From contig JAWKKG010000010.1 of NCBI GenBank assembly GCA_041393395.1, forward strand, positions 1-23,152: a stretch of 23,152 nt of DNA, in the 5' to 3' direction. The notes under the pieces were generated by a model. That model was not told the DNA's origin, made no database searches, and saw only the letters and a list, made by a program, of their open reading frames with translations. The number at the start of each line of letters is the position of its first letter. The stretch's first letter is position 1. This stretch comes from JAGQIB01 sp041393395 (GTDB taxonomy: Bacteria > ARS69). Below are positions 7,272 to 13,943 of this stretch, piece by piece. The position numbers and the translations under genes are program-made.

Positions 7272-7314
7272 AACGAAAGAGCCGGGAGAGGCACCCCTCC
7301 CGGCTCCGTTCGTT
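7272..7314. terminator. Bidirectional hairpin terminator between convergent genes
   Basis: A 10-bp perfect stem (GAGCCGGGAG at 7279-7288 with CTCCCGGCTC at 7297-7306, 8-nt loop) is extended by a 6-bp outer stem (AACGAA with TTCGTT) across a small internal loop. T-rich sequence follows on both strands (TTCGTTTG on plus, TTTCGTTG on minus). It lies between the ends of the 6604-7236 and 7337-7888 genes and can serve both. Confidence 0.7.
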
Positions 7315-7336
7315 TGTCGATCTTCGGTGATCGAGA

Positions 7337-7888
7337 CTAGCGGAACATCGTCTTGATGCCGCCCCACGTCTCCGACTCCACCGCAACCGTGCACAGATCG
7401 GTGGCGCACTGCGTGCTGCCGTCGTTCGCGAAGCCTCCGACGGCGTTCGGATGGGTCGTCGGATTGACGGTGTCACAATCCACCGAGACGTTCCAGCCGT
7501 TCGCGGCGGAGTTGACGAGGCACGCATTGCCGCCGAGCCCCGTGGGATCGAAGAATCCCCAGTTCCCGATCAGGAAGTTCTCGCGCGGGCAGCCGCCGAC
7601 CGCGAGCAGCAGGTGCGTGTTGTCCCCGGCGTTCAGCGCGCCGTTCATGGGCGTGAACCCCGTGATGATGAAGCCCGCACTCTGCAGATCGAACTCGACG
7701 GACGCGAGGCCGTCGATCGTGGTGCAGCTCAGCCACAGGTAGATGGTGCCGAGTCCGGACTGGGGAATCGACGTGTTCACGAACGGATCCGTGCTGCTCG
7801 CACTGATGTGCCAGCCGTAGTCCGCGGCGCGGGCGACGGACACGGACAGAATCGACGCGAGGACCAAGAGCGGTAGCATCTTTCGCAA
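7337..7888 (-). CDS. Secreted six-cysteine protein with C-terminal WGxIKxxFR motif (copy E)
   Basis: A 183-residue exported protein of unknown function. Translation probably starts at TTG 7888 (MRKMLPLLVL), with GGAGG about 9 nt upstream, which supplies the basic residues of a signal peptide; an ATG at 7879 is the alternative. Cleavage is likely after ARA at residue 21, leaving ADYGWHISASSTD. Mature cysteines at 55, 100, 123, 138, 161 and 166 all align with the paralog at 8127-8678, suggesting three disulfides. Shared landmarks are Y-LWLSCTTIDG, FTPMNGALNAG, LLLAVGGCP and the C-terminus VESETWGGIKTMFR. The domain is probably all-beta, perhaps cohesin-like in strand pattern, but I cannot assign a family. 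Monocistronic; the terminator is at 7272-7314. Confidence 0.85.
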   Translation of the reverse strand: MRKMLPLLVLASILSVSVARAADYGWHISASSTDPFVNTSIPQSGLGTIYLWLSCTTIDGLASVEFDLQSAGFIITGFTPMNGALNAGDNTHLLLAVGGCPRENFLIGNWGFFDPTGLGGNACLVNSAANGWNVSVDCDTVNPTTHPNAVGGFANDGSTQCATDLCTVAVESETWGGIKTMFR

Positions 7889-8067
7889 GGCGGTCTCCCT
7901 CCAGCGTTCCGGAATCCCGCACGACCCGTGACTTCACGAGCCGCCATCGCGGGTCTCCTGGAGGGATCGACACTTTCCCCGGGGCAGCCTTAGCGAAAAC
8001 CGGGCAAGAAGCGCAAGAGACCGCCTCGCGGCGGGCCCGAGCGGCCCGGGGCCACGTCGGGCGGGGC
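7889..8067. other. Intergenic leader region of the 7337-7888 gene
   Basis: This holds the Shine-Dalgarno of the downstream minus-strand gene (GGAGGGAG on the minus strand). I find no clear -35/-10 pair. The preceding gene ends in a strong terminator at 8068-8102, so a promoter must lie in this stretch unless there is read-through. Confidence 0.4.
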
Positions 8068-8102
8068 AAAAAAAGAAGGGCCTTCCCGAAGGAAGGCCCT
8101 TC
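8068..8102 (-). terminator. Rho-independent terminator of the 8127-8678 gene
   Basis: A perfect 12-bp stem (GAAGGGCCTTCC at 8075-8086 with GGAAGGCCCTTC at 8091-8102) closes a 4-nt loop. On the minus strand it is followed directly by seven T (8074-8068). It lies 25 nt after the stop codon at 8127. Confidence 0.92.
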
Positions 8103-8126
8103 CGAATCTCGGATCGAGACCGCGAA

Positions 8127-8678
8127 CTAGCGGTACAGACCCTTGATGTTGCCCCAGCTGGTGTCCTCGACGGAGACGACGCAGTCGCCGCTGTTGTCGC
8201 AGAACGTCAGGCCGGTCGTGGCGAAGCCGGCAACGGCGTTCTCGTGCGTGGTCGGCGCGATCGGATCGCAATCGACGGACACGTTGAAGCCGTTCGCGGT
8301 CGACGGGACGAGGCAGAGCGAGCCGCCCGTACCCAGGTTCAGAACGCCAATCGAGCCGATGAGGAACGGATCCGTCGGGCAACCACCGACCGCGAGCAGG
8401 AGCTCCTGGCCGGCGCCGGCGTTCAGAGCGCCGTTCATCGGGGTGAAGCTGAGGAACAGCAGGCCCTGCACGTCGACACGCGCCTCCATGGCGGAGATAC
8501 CGTCGACCGTGGTGCAGTTCAGCCACAGGTACACGTTCGACGGAAGGCCGGCAGCGAGGTCACCGGTGTTGACGGTGGCGTCAGTGCTGCTGCCGCTGAT
8601 CGACCAGCCGTAGTCGAGAGCGAACGCGCTCGAAGCCACGAGCGTGAGGGCGAAAGCAATCGTCAGGATACGCTTCAT
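8127..8678 (-). CDS. Secreted six-cysteine protein with C-terminal WGxIKxLYR motif (copy F)
   Basis: A 183-residue exported protein, paralog of the 7337-7888 product and equal in length. The start at 8678 follows GGAGGA. The signal peptide (MKRILTIAFALTLVASSAFA) is cut after AFA, leaving LDYGWSISGSSTD. Cysteines 55, 100, 122, 137, 160 and 166 match those of the paralog. Conserved landmarks are VYLWLNCTTVDG, FTPMNGALNAG, LLLAVGGCPTDPFLIG and VSVDCDP; the end is VEDTSWGNIKGLYR. Function is unknown. The mature protein is acidic, rich in Gly, Thr and Ser, and without a membrane anchor, so it is probably periplasmic or extracellular. It has its own promoter (8742-8770) and a strong terminator, arguing for high independent expression. 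Confidence 0.88.
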   Translation of the reverse strand: MKRILTIAFALTLVASSAFALDYGWSISGSSTDATVNTGDLAAGLPSNVYLWLNCTTVDGISAMEARVDVQGLLFLSFTPMNGALNAGAGQELLLAVGGCPTDPFLIGSIGVLNLGTGGSLCLVPSTANGFNVSVDCDPIAPTTHENAVAGFATTGLTFCDNSGDCVVSVEDTSWGNIKGLYR

Positions 8679-8741
8679 TGGGATTCCTCCGAATTCGGAA
8701 GCAGTCTACACAAGAGCCCCGGGGCCCATGCGCACTCAAGA

Positions 8742-8770
8742 CTGTAGCAGAGCCGGACCGCCCGTTCAAG
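8742..8770 (-). promoter_or_regulatory. Sigma70-type promoter of the 8127-8678 gene
   Basis: Minus strand: TTGAAC (4 of 6 to TTGACA), a 17-nt spacer, then TACAGT (4 of 6 to TATAAT) preceded by TGC, making an extended -10. It predicts a leader of about 55 nt that includes the GGAGGA site. Confidence 0.6.
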
Positions 8771-9405
8771 TAGGGGGCGGGGGAAAAATCGCGCTGCGGG
8801 AAATCTCTCTCGAGTACCCGCCACCGCGTCCCAGCTGACCCACCTGATGCTCCGGTTCCACCCCCGGGGTGCCCCCCCGGATGGCGTGCCGGAAACCGTG
8901 CTGCCCGAGCCAGACCGCCGCTGCTCGGAACCTCTTGATTCCCAACAACTTTCGCGGTCGCCCATTGGCTTCGCCCCGGTAGACCCGGGAAGTCGACTCC
9001 ACTGGACTCGCGGACTCTACCACAGTCGGTTCTTCGTGGTCCAGACCCGCGACCATGAAGATCGACAGAAACCGAACGGACGTTAGGTCCAAATCGCTGC
9101 GCAACGTTGCGCTTTGTAATCCATCCCTGCGCTACATTGCTCACCTTGTTCGGCTCAGTTTCTGAAACGATCGGAGCCGCTGAAACCGCACACGCCGGCC
9201 CGAGCGGGGTGGTCGACTCCCGGGGCAGTCGATACCTTCCCGTCGCAGGCCTTGTGAAAAAAAACACTTGCGCCGCTCCCCTGCCGAACCTAGGCTGCTC
9301 CGCCGGTTGCGTGGTGTGGGGATGGGTGTCAGTCGCAGGGCCTGGCGGACGCTCGGCGGGAAGCCGACCGAGGGCGAGCGCCCGTGACGAGCCCGGGAGG
9401 TCCCC
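8771..9405. other. 635-nt gene-free region upstream of the ATP synthase operon
   Basis: No credible gene in any frame. It is less GC-rich than the flanks in 9040-9270. It holds a palindrome at 9099-9112, a near-copy of it at 9129-9140, an A8 run at 9257-9264 followed by CACTTGCGCC, and the GGGAGG site of atpZ just before 9406. The atp promoter must lie here. The best -10-like words are TACATT at 9133-9138 and TAGGCT near 9290, neither with a good -35. Confidence 0.5.
9099..9140. promoter_or_regulatory. Palindrome and near-repeat, candidate operator pair upstream of atpZ
   Basis: GCGCAACGTTGCGC at 9099-9112 is a perfect 14-bp palindrome. GCGCTACATTGC at 9129-9140 matches its first 12 bases at 10 positions. 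The two begin 30 bp apart, close to three helical turns, as expected for a dimeric regulator binding one face. The second site overlaps the -10-like word TACATT. The regulator is unknown. Confidence 0.35.
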
Positions 9406-9696
9406 ATGTCGCAATCCAAGGGGCCGTCCGACCTCGTCCGGTACTCCCATCTCGGAATCCAGTTCGCGCTGATCATCCTGGGCTCGCTTTGGTTGGGGAA
9501 TCGCCTCGACCGGAAGCTCGGCACAGGGTCCTTTCTGGCCCTGGCCGGAATGTTCCTCGGAGCGGGAATCGGGTTCTATGTCCTCTACCGCGAGACACAA
9601 CGATCGAGGGGCGCGGATCCCGGCGATTCTCACGGCCACGGGCCTGGGGATGGCCGCGATCCTCGCGATTCCGACGGGTCTCGTGGGGGGAGCTGA
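9406..9696 (+). CDS. atpZ: AtpZ/AtpI-family small membrane protein of the ATP synthase operon
   Basis: A 96-residue protein with two predicted membrane helices (about residues 17-31 and 40-57, FALIILGSLWLGNRLD and FLALAGMFLGAGIGFYVLY), the glycine-rich hairpin of AtpZ/AtpI-type proteins. These are linked to F0 assembly or ion supply and are usually the first gene of atp operons. The start at 9406 follows GGGAGG. Residues after about 67 form a low-complexity Gly/Asp/His/Ser tail that is encoded entirely within the overlapping start of the next gene, so its composition may be imposed by that frame. Confidence 0.8.
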   Translation: MSQSKGPSDLVRYSHLGIQFALIILGSLWLGNRLDRKLGTGSFLALAGMFLGAGIGFYVLYRETQRSRGADPGDSHGHGPGDGRDPRDSDGSRGGS

Positions 9697-10051
9697 CGCG
9701 GTCGTCATGATGGCGATCGGCGCGGGGGTCGGGCTCGCGACGGTGGTGGCCGGCTACTACGTGGCCCGCTTCGCCTTCCGCGGCCCCGATCGTTTCGCCA
9801 CGAAGCTGGTGGTCGGCGGATTCATGGTTCGCATGGTACTTCTCTTCGGGGCGATGGCGGCTCTGATGGCGGCCACGGATCTCGATCCGTCCCGTTTCGT
9901 GCTCTGGCTCGTGACGTTCTATTTCGTACTGATCCTGGTCGAGGCGTTCCTGTTCGCGCGATCCGGCACCCGTGATGCCGCCGGCAGCTCCGCCGAGACC
10001 GATCTGAAGGCTCCGCTCGGAGCCCAACCGAGGGAAGGTGCCGCTCGATGA
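9578..10051 (+). CDS. atpI: ATP synthase subunit I-like membrane protein
   Basis: A 157-residue protein with four predicted membrane segments (around residues 16-35, 40-60, 78-100 and 105-126), matching AtpI/subunit I, an accessory factor for c-ring assembly. Characteristic features are an ALAI-type first helix, YYVARFAF, and a basic-aromatic loop (RGPDRFATKLVVGGFMVRM). Its start at 9578 overlaps atpZ by 119 nt in another frame with only a weak ribosome site. ATG at 9650 is a possible later start but would cut into the first helix. It ends in an ATGA overlap with atpB, indicating translational coupling. Confidence 0.75.
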   Translation: MSSTARHNDRGARIPAILTATGLGMAAILAIPTGLVGGADAVVMMAIGAGVGLATVVAGYYVARFAFRGPDRFATKLVVGGFMVRMVLLFGAMAALMAATDLDPSRFVLWLVTFYFVLILVEAFLFARSGTRDAAGSSAETDLKAPLGAQPREGAAR

Positions 10052-10830
10052 TCCTCGCCGCGGGACACGATCCGGATCGCATCGACATCCTCCATCACTT
10101 GATGGACAGCGAGCCGTATTTCCACGTCGCCGACTTCACGCTCTTCGGACAGGCGATCAGCCTCGACATCACGAAGCACGTCCTGCTGATGTGGCTGGCG
10201 GCGTTCCTCGTGATCGTGCTGTTGACGTCGATCTCGCGTCAGAAGGGTCTCGTGCCGCGCGGCCTGCGCAACCTGATCGAGCCGGTCCTGCTGTTCATCA
10301 AGGACGAGCTCGCGGTGCCGAACTTCCACGACAAGGCGGACAAGTACGTCCCGTTCCTGTGGACGACCTTCTTCTTCATCTTGTTCTGCAACCTGCTCGG
10401 GCTGATTCCCGGCAGCGCCACGGCCACCGGCAACCTCTCGGTGACGGCCGGCCTCGCGCTCTGCTCGTTCTTCGCGATTCACGTGACCGGCATCCGCGAG
10501 AACGGACTCGGCCACTACCTCGCGTCGATCGTGCCGCCGGTGCCCTGGTGGCTCTGGCCCCTGCTCCTCGTGGTGGAGCTCGTCGGGCTCGTGGCGAAGC
10601 CGTTCGCGCTCGCCGTCCGACTCTGGGCCAACATGAACGGCGGTCACATCGTGATCATGGTGCTCATGGGGTTCATCTTCCTGTTCAAGAACTTCCTGGC
10701 CGCCGGGATCTCGGTCGCAGCGGCGACCGCGATCTACATGCTCGAGATCTTCGTCGCGCTGCTTCAAGCCTACGTGTTCACGTTCCTCACCGCTGTTTTC
10801 ATGGGCATGGCCGCCCATCCGGAACACTAG
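10048..10830 (+). CDS. atpB: F0 ATP synthase subunit a
   Basis: A 260-residue integral membrane subunit forming the two proton half-channels next to the c-ring. The essential stator arginine is Arg191 in LAVRLWANMNGGH. Other family blocks are FFILFCNLLGLIPG (residues 109-122), VELVGLVAKPFALAVRL and the last helix EIFVALLQAYVFTFLTAVFMGMA, seen in part. It has the usual length and helix pattern, with a His/Asp-rich N-terminus (AAGHDPDRIDILHHLMD) on the outer side. Its ATG overlaps the atpI stop (ATGA). Confidence 0.97.
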   Translation: MILAAGHDPDRIDILHHLMDSEPYFHVADFTLFGQAISLDITKHVLLMWLAAFLVIVLLTSISRQKGLVPRGLRNLIEPVLLFIKDELAVPNFHDKADKYVPFLWTTFFFILFCNLLGLIPGSATATGNLSVTAGLALCSFFAIHVTGIRENGLGHYLASIVPPVPWWLWPLLLVVELVGLVAKPFALAVRLWANMNGGHIVIMVLMGFIFLFKNFLAAGISVAAATAIYMLEIFVALLQAYVFTFLTAVFMGMAAHPEH

Positions 10831-10873
10831 TTCCGTTTCGTCACCACCACTCCTTCGGAGGAGAAAAGGATCC

Positions 10874-11098
10874 ATGGAAGGACTCGCCATGCTGGGCGCC
10901 GGCATCGGTGCCGGTATCGCCACCCTCGGAGCCGGTCTCGGCATCGGTAAGATCGCGTCGGGCGCTGTGGAGAGCATCGCTCGTCAGCCGGAAGCCGCCG
11001 GTGACATTCGCGGCAGCATGATCCTCACCGCCGCGCTGATCGAAGGTGTCGCGCTGTTCGCGTGCGCCATCTGCTTCATGATCCAGGCGAAGTTCTAA
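10874..11098 (+). CDS. atpE: F0 ATP synthase subunit c (proton-type)
   Basis: A 74-residue hairpin forming the rotor ring. Helix 1 carries the GxGxGxG motif (GAGIGAGIATLGAGLGIG), the loop is RQPE (37-40), and helix 2 carries the ion-binding Glu57 in ALIEGVALF. The positions that are Gln and Ser/Thr in sodium-binding c subunits are Ile24 and Gly58/Val59 here, so proton coupling is expected. Preceded by GGAGGAG. A small hairpin follows the gene. Confidence 0.97.
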   Translation: MEGLAMLGAGIGAGIATLGAGLGIGKIASGAVESIARQPEAAGDIRGSMILTAALIEGVALFACAICFMIQAKF

Positions 11099-11122
11099 AG
11101 AGCTCCTTGACCGTCGCGAATG

Positions 11123-11138
11123 CCCCGGTCCGCCGGGG
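11123..11138 (+). other. Intercistronic hairpin between atpE and atpF
   Basis: CCCCGG-TCCG-CCGGGG is a perfect 6-bp GC stem with a 4-nt loop, in the 55-nt gap between atpE and atpF and ahead of the atpF ribosome site. There is no T tract, so it is not a full terminator. A 3' stabiliser for the highly needed c-subunit message is one reading. Confidence 0.4.
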
Positions 11139-11153
11139 ACGGGAGGAGTCGAT

Positions 11154-11852
11154 TTGAGAAAGCACTGTCTGGCGCTCCTGGCGCTCGTGGTCGGCGTGAC
11201 TCTGTTCGCCGCGCCCGCTCGCGTGCTCGCCGCGGATCCGCATGATGCGGACGTCGCGGCGGACACCCACGCGGCGGAAGCGGTGGAAGGGCACGGCGAC
11301 ATGCACGGCGCCGAGGGGGCTCACGAAGGATCGCCGAACCTCTTCAGCGTCGATCCGGGGCTTCTGATCTGGACGATCGTCACGTTCGTGGTGGTCCTGA
11401 TCGTGCTCCGCATGACGGCGTGGGGTCCGCTCATGTCCTCGCTGGCCGAGCGCCAGCGGAACATCGCGGGCGCCATCGAGGAGGCCCAGCGGGCGAAGTC
11501 CGAGGCCGAGGCGCTCCTCGCGCGGCACCGTTCGATGCTGGACGGAGCCCAGGACGAGGTGCGCGCGATTCTGGAGGAGGCGCGGAAGGACGGACAGCAC
11601 GTCCGGGATCAGATCCGCGCCGCCGCCGACAAGGAAGCCGAGGAGTTCAAGGACCGCGCGCGGCGAGAGATCGACGCACAGAAGAACCAGGCGACCGCGG
11701 AGATCTGGGATCTCGCCGGTCACCTTTCGACGGAGCTCGCGACTCGCATCCTCGGACGCTCGCTGAACGATGGAGATCAGGAGCGCCTCGTGCGTGACCT
11801 GATCCAGGAGCTGAAGTCCGAGGTCGGTTCGGCGGGCCGGGAGAACGCGTGA
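11154..11852 (+). CDS. atpF: F0 ATP synthase subunit b with N-terminal signal peptide
   Basis: The peripheral stalk subunit, 232 residues from a TTG start preceded by GGGAGGAG. Residues 1-26 look like a cleavable signal peptide (MRKHCLALLALVVGVTLFAA then ARVLA). Residues 27-62 are an acidic, histidine-containing stretch (His30, 39, 47, 51, 57). The membrane helix is about 66-86 (FSVDPGLLIWTIVTFVVVLI), followed by W90-GPLM and a long heptad-rich stalk (to about 200) with alternating acidic and basic residues. The ordinary b subunit would begin near residue 60. An internal ATG at 11301 with GGAAGGG upstream could yield a form without the signal. Overlaps the start of atpH. Confidence 0.93.
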   Translation: MRKHCLALLALVVGVTLFAAPARVLAADPHDADVAADTHAAEAVEGHGDMHGAEGAHEGSPNLFSVDPGLLIWTIVTFVVVLIVLRMTAWGPLMSSLAERQRNIAGAIEEAQRAKSEAEALLARHRSMLDGAQDEVRAILEEARKDGQHVRDQIRAAADKEAEEFKDRARREIDAQKNQATAEIWDLAGHLSTELATRILGRSLNDGDQERLVRDLIQELKSEVGSAGRENA

Positions 11853-12412
11853 TGCTGGTCGATCCCGTCGCGCGTCCCTACGCCGAAGCGCTGTTCGCGA
11901 TCGCCCGCGATCGGTCGACGGTGGACGAAGTCGGCGCGGAGCTCCGCGAGTTCGGCCGGCTCGTCGACCAGAACCGCGACGTGGCGACGTTTCTCGGCAG
12001 TCCGGTGATCGAGCCGGCCACGAAGGTCCGTCATCTGCGGGCCGCGCTGGAAGGCAAGGCGTCCGACCTGGTCACGGATACGCTGTCCCTGGTCGTCGAG
12101 AAGGGCCGCTTCGCGGCGCTGACCGACATCGTGGCCGCGTACCTCGGCATGGCGGACGACTTCGCGGGACGGGCGCGGGTCACGGTGCGTACCGCGACCC
12201 CGATGTCCGACTCGCTCCGGGAAGAGATGCGGAAGGCCCTGTCCGACGGCCTTCGCCGCACGGTCGAACTCGAGGCCGAGGTCGACCCCGCCGTTCTGGG
12301 CGGTGCGGTCGTGACCGTCGGCGACATGGTCTACGACGGGAGTCTGCGGAACCGGCTGCGCCGCTTCCGCCAGCAGATTTCGAGGAGAACAGGCAATGAA
12401 GATCAGGGCTGA
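11852..12412 (+). CDS. atpH: F1 ATP synthase subunit delta
   Basis: A 186-residue OSCP/delta subunit linking the b stalk to the top of the alpha3beta3 head. The N-terminal helical domain starts VARPYAEALFAIA, the classic delta opening. The C-terminal domain contains the conserved end VLGGAVVTVGDMVYDGSLRNRL, seen in part, as usual. ATG 11852 shares one base with the atpF stop; GTG 11849 directly before it is equally placed. It overlaps atpA by 17 nt. Confidence 0.96.
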   Translation: MLVDPVARPYAEALFAIARDRSTVDEVGAELREFGRLVDQNRDVATFLGSPVIEPATKVRHLRAALEGKASDLVTDTLSLVVEKGRFAALTDIVAAYLGMADDFAGRARVTVRTATPMSDSLREEMRKALSDGLRRTVELEAEVDPAVLGGAVVTVGDMVYDGSLRNRLRRFRQQISRRTGNEDQG

Positions 12413-13916
12413 GGAGATCGCCTCGGTCATTCGGCAGGAGATCGAGAGCTACCGGTCGACGCTCGACGTTTCCGACACCGGCACCGTGCTGGAGGTCGGA
12501 GACGGCATCGCCCGGATCCACGGCCTGTCGAATGCCAAGGCCGGCGAGATGCTGGAGTTCGAGAACGGCGTCTTCGCCCAGGTCATGAACCTCGAAGAGA
12601 ACTCGATCGGCGCCGTGATTCTCGGCGACTACCTGAAGATCACCGAGGGCATGCAGGTGAAGGCCACCGGCCGGCTCCTGTCCGTGCCCGTGGGCAAGGG
12701 CGTACTCGGCCGCGTGGTGGACCCGCTCGGTCAGCCGCTCGATGGCCTCGGCCCGATCCAGCAGGAAGGCACGCGCCCGCTCGAGATCATCGCGCCGGGC
12801 ATCGCCGATCGCCAGCCGGTGAAGCAGCCGCTCCAGACCGGCATCAAGGCCATCGACGCGATGACGCCGATCGGCCGCGGTCAGCGTGAGCTCATCATCG
12901 GCGACCGGAAGACCGGCAAGACCACGATCGCGATCGACACGATCATCAACCAGAAGGAAGAGGGCGTCCTCTGCTTCTACGTGGCGATCGGACAGAAGGA
13001 ATCCACGGTGGCGGGCGTGGTGGACACGCTGAAGCAGCACGGCGCCATGGACTACACGGTCGTGATCAACGCGTCGTCGTCCGATCCGGCCCCGCTCCAG
13101 TACATCGCCCCGTACGCGGGCTGCGCGATGGCGGAGCACTTCATGCACGCCGGTCGCGACACGCTCGTGATCTACGACGATCTCACGAAGCAGGCGCAGG
13201 CGTACCGTCAGCTCTCGCTGCTGCTCCGCCGCCCGCCGGGTCGTGAGGCGTACCCGGGCGACGTGTTCTACCTGCACTCGCGGCTGCTCGAGCGCGCCGT
13301 GAAGCTGTCCGACGATCTCGGCGGCGGCTCGCTCACCGCGCTGCCGATCATCGAGACGCAGGAAGGCGAGGTCTCCGCGTACATTCCCACGAACGTGATC
13401 TCGATCACGGACGGCCAGATCTATCTCATCCCGGACCTGTTCAACGCGGGCATCCGCCCCGCCGTCGACGTCGGCATCTCGGTGTCGCGAGTCGGTGGCA
13501 ACGCGCAGATCAAGGGCATGAAGAAGGTCGCCGGTACGCTCCGTCTGGACCTCGCGGCGTTCCGCGAGCTCGAGGCGTTCGCGCAGCTCGGCACCGAGCT
13601 CGATCCGGCCACGCAGGCGCAGCTCGATCGCGGCGCCCGCATGGTGGAGCTGCTGAAGCAGGACCAGTACCAGCCGGTGCCGGTCGTCGATCAGGTCATG
13701 GCGATCTACGCGGGAAGCCAGGGCTTCTTCGACAAGGTTCCGACGGACCTCGTGGGTCAGGCGGAGGCCGAGCTCGTGTCGGCCATGCGCGACCAGCACC
13801 CGGAGGTTCGCGACGCCATCAAGGCCGCCAAGGTCATCGACGGCGAGAACGAGCAGAAGTTCCGCAAGATCGCCACCGACGTCATCGCGGACTTCATGTC
13901 CGCTCACCGCGTCTAG
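12396..13916 (+). CDS. atpA: F1 ATP synthase subunit alpha
   Basis: A 506-residue, full-length non-catalytic nucleotide-binding subunit of the F1 head. The P-loop GDRKTGKT is at 169-176, the same numbering as in well-studied alphas. The family signature PAVDVGISVS precedes the RVGG segment with the arginine finger, and RPPGREAYPGDVFYLHSRLLERA, seen in part, is intact. Its Shine-Dalgarno (GAGGAGAAC-type, before 12396) lies inside the atpH coding end, so translation is coupled. Confidence 0.99.
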   Translation: MKIRAEEIASVIRQEIESYRSTLDVSDTGTVLEVGDGIARIHGLSNAKAGEMLEFENGVFAQVMNLEENSIGAVILGDYLKITEGMQVKATGRLLSVPVGKGVLGRVVDPLGQPLDGLGPIQQEGTRPLEIIAPGIADRQPVKQPLQTGIKAIDAMTPIGRGQRELIIGDRKTGKTTIAIDTIINQKEEGVLCFYVAIGQKESTVAGVVDTLKQHGAMDYTVVINASSSDPAPLQYIAPYAGCAMAEHFMHAGRDTLVIYDDLTKQAQAYRQLSLLLRRPPGREAYPGDVFYLHSRLLERAVKLSDDLGGGSLTALPIIETQEGEVSAYIPTNVISITDGQIYLIPDLFNAGIRPAVDVGISVSRVGGNAQIKGMKKVAGTLRLDLAAFRELEAFAQLGTELDPATQAQLDRGARMVELLKQDQYQPVPVVDQVMAIYAGSQGFFDKVPTDLVGQAEAELVSAMRDQHPEVRDAIKAAKVIDGENEQKFRKIATDVIADFMSAHRV

Positions 13917-13943
13917 CCGGAATCCGAACGGAGGTAGCCAGAC

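Noticed and set aside
10874..11098. Sodium-dependent ATP synthase
   Set aside because: The c subunit has Ile and Gly/Val at the positions that are Gln and Ser/Thr in sodium-binding rings.
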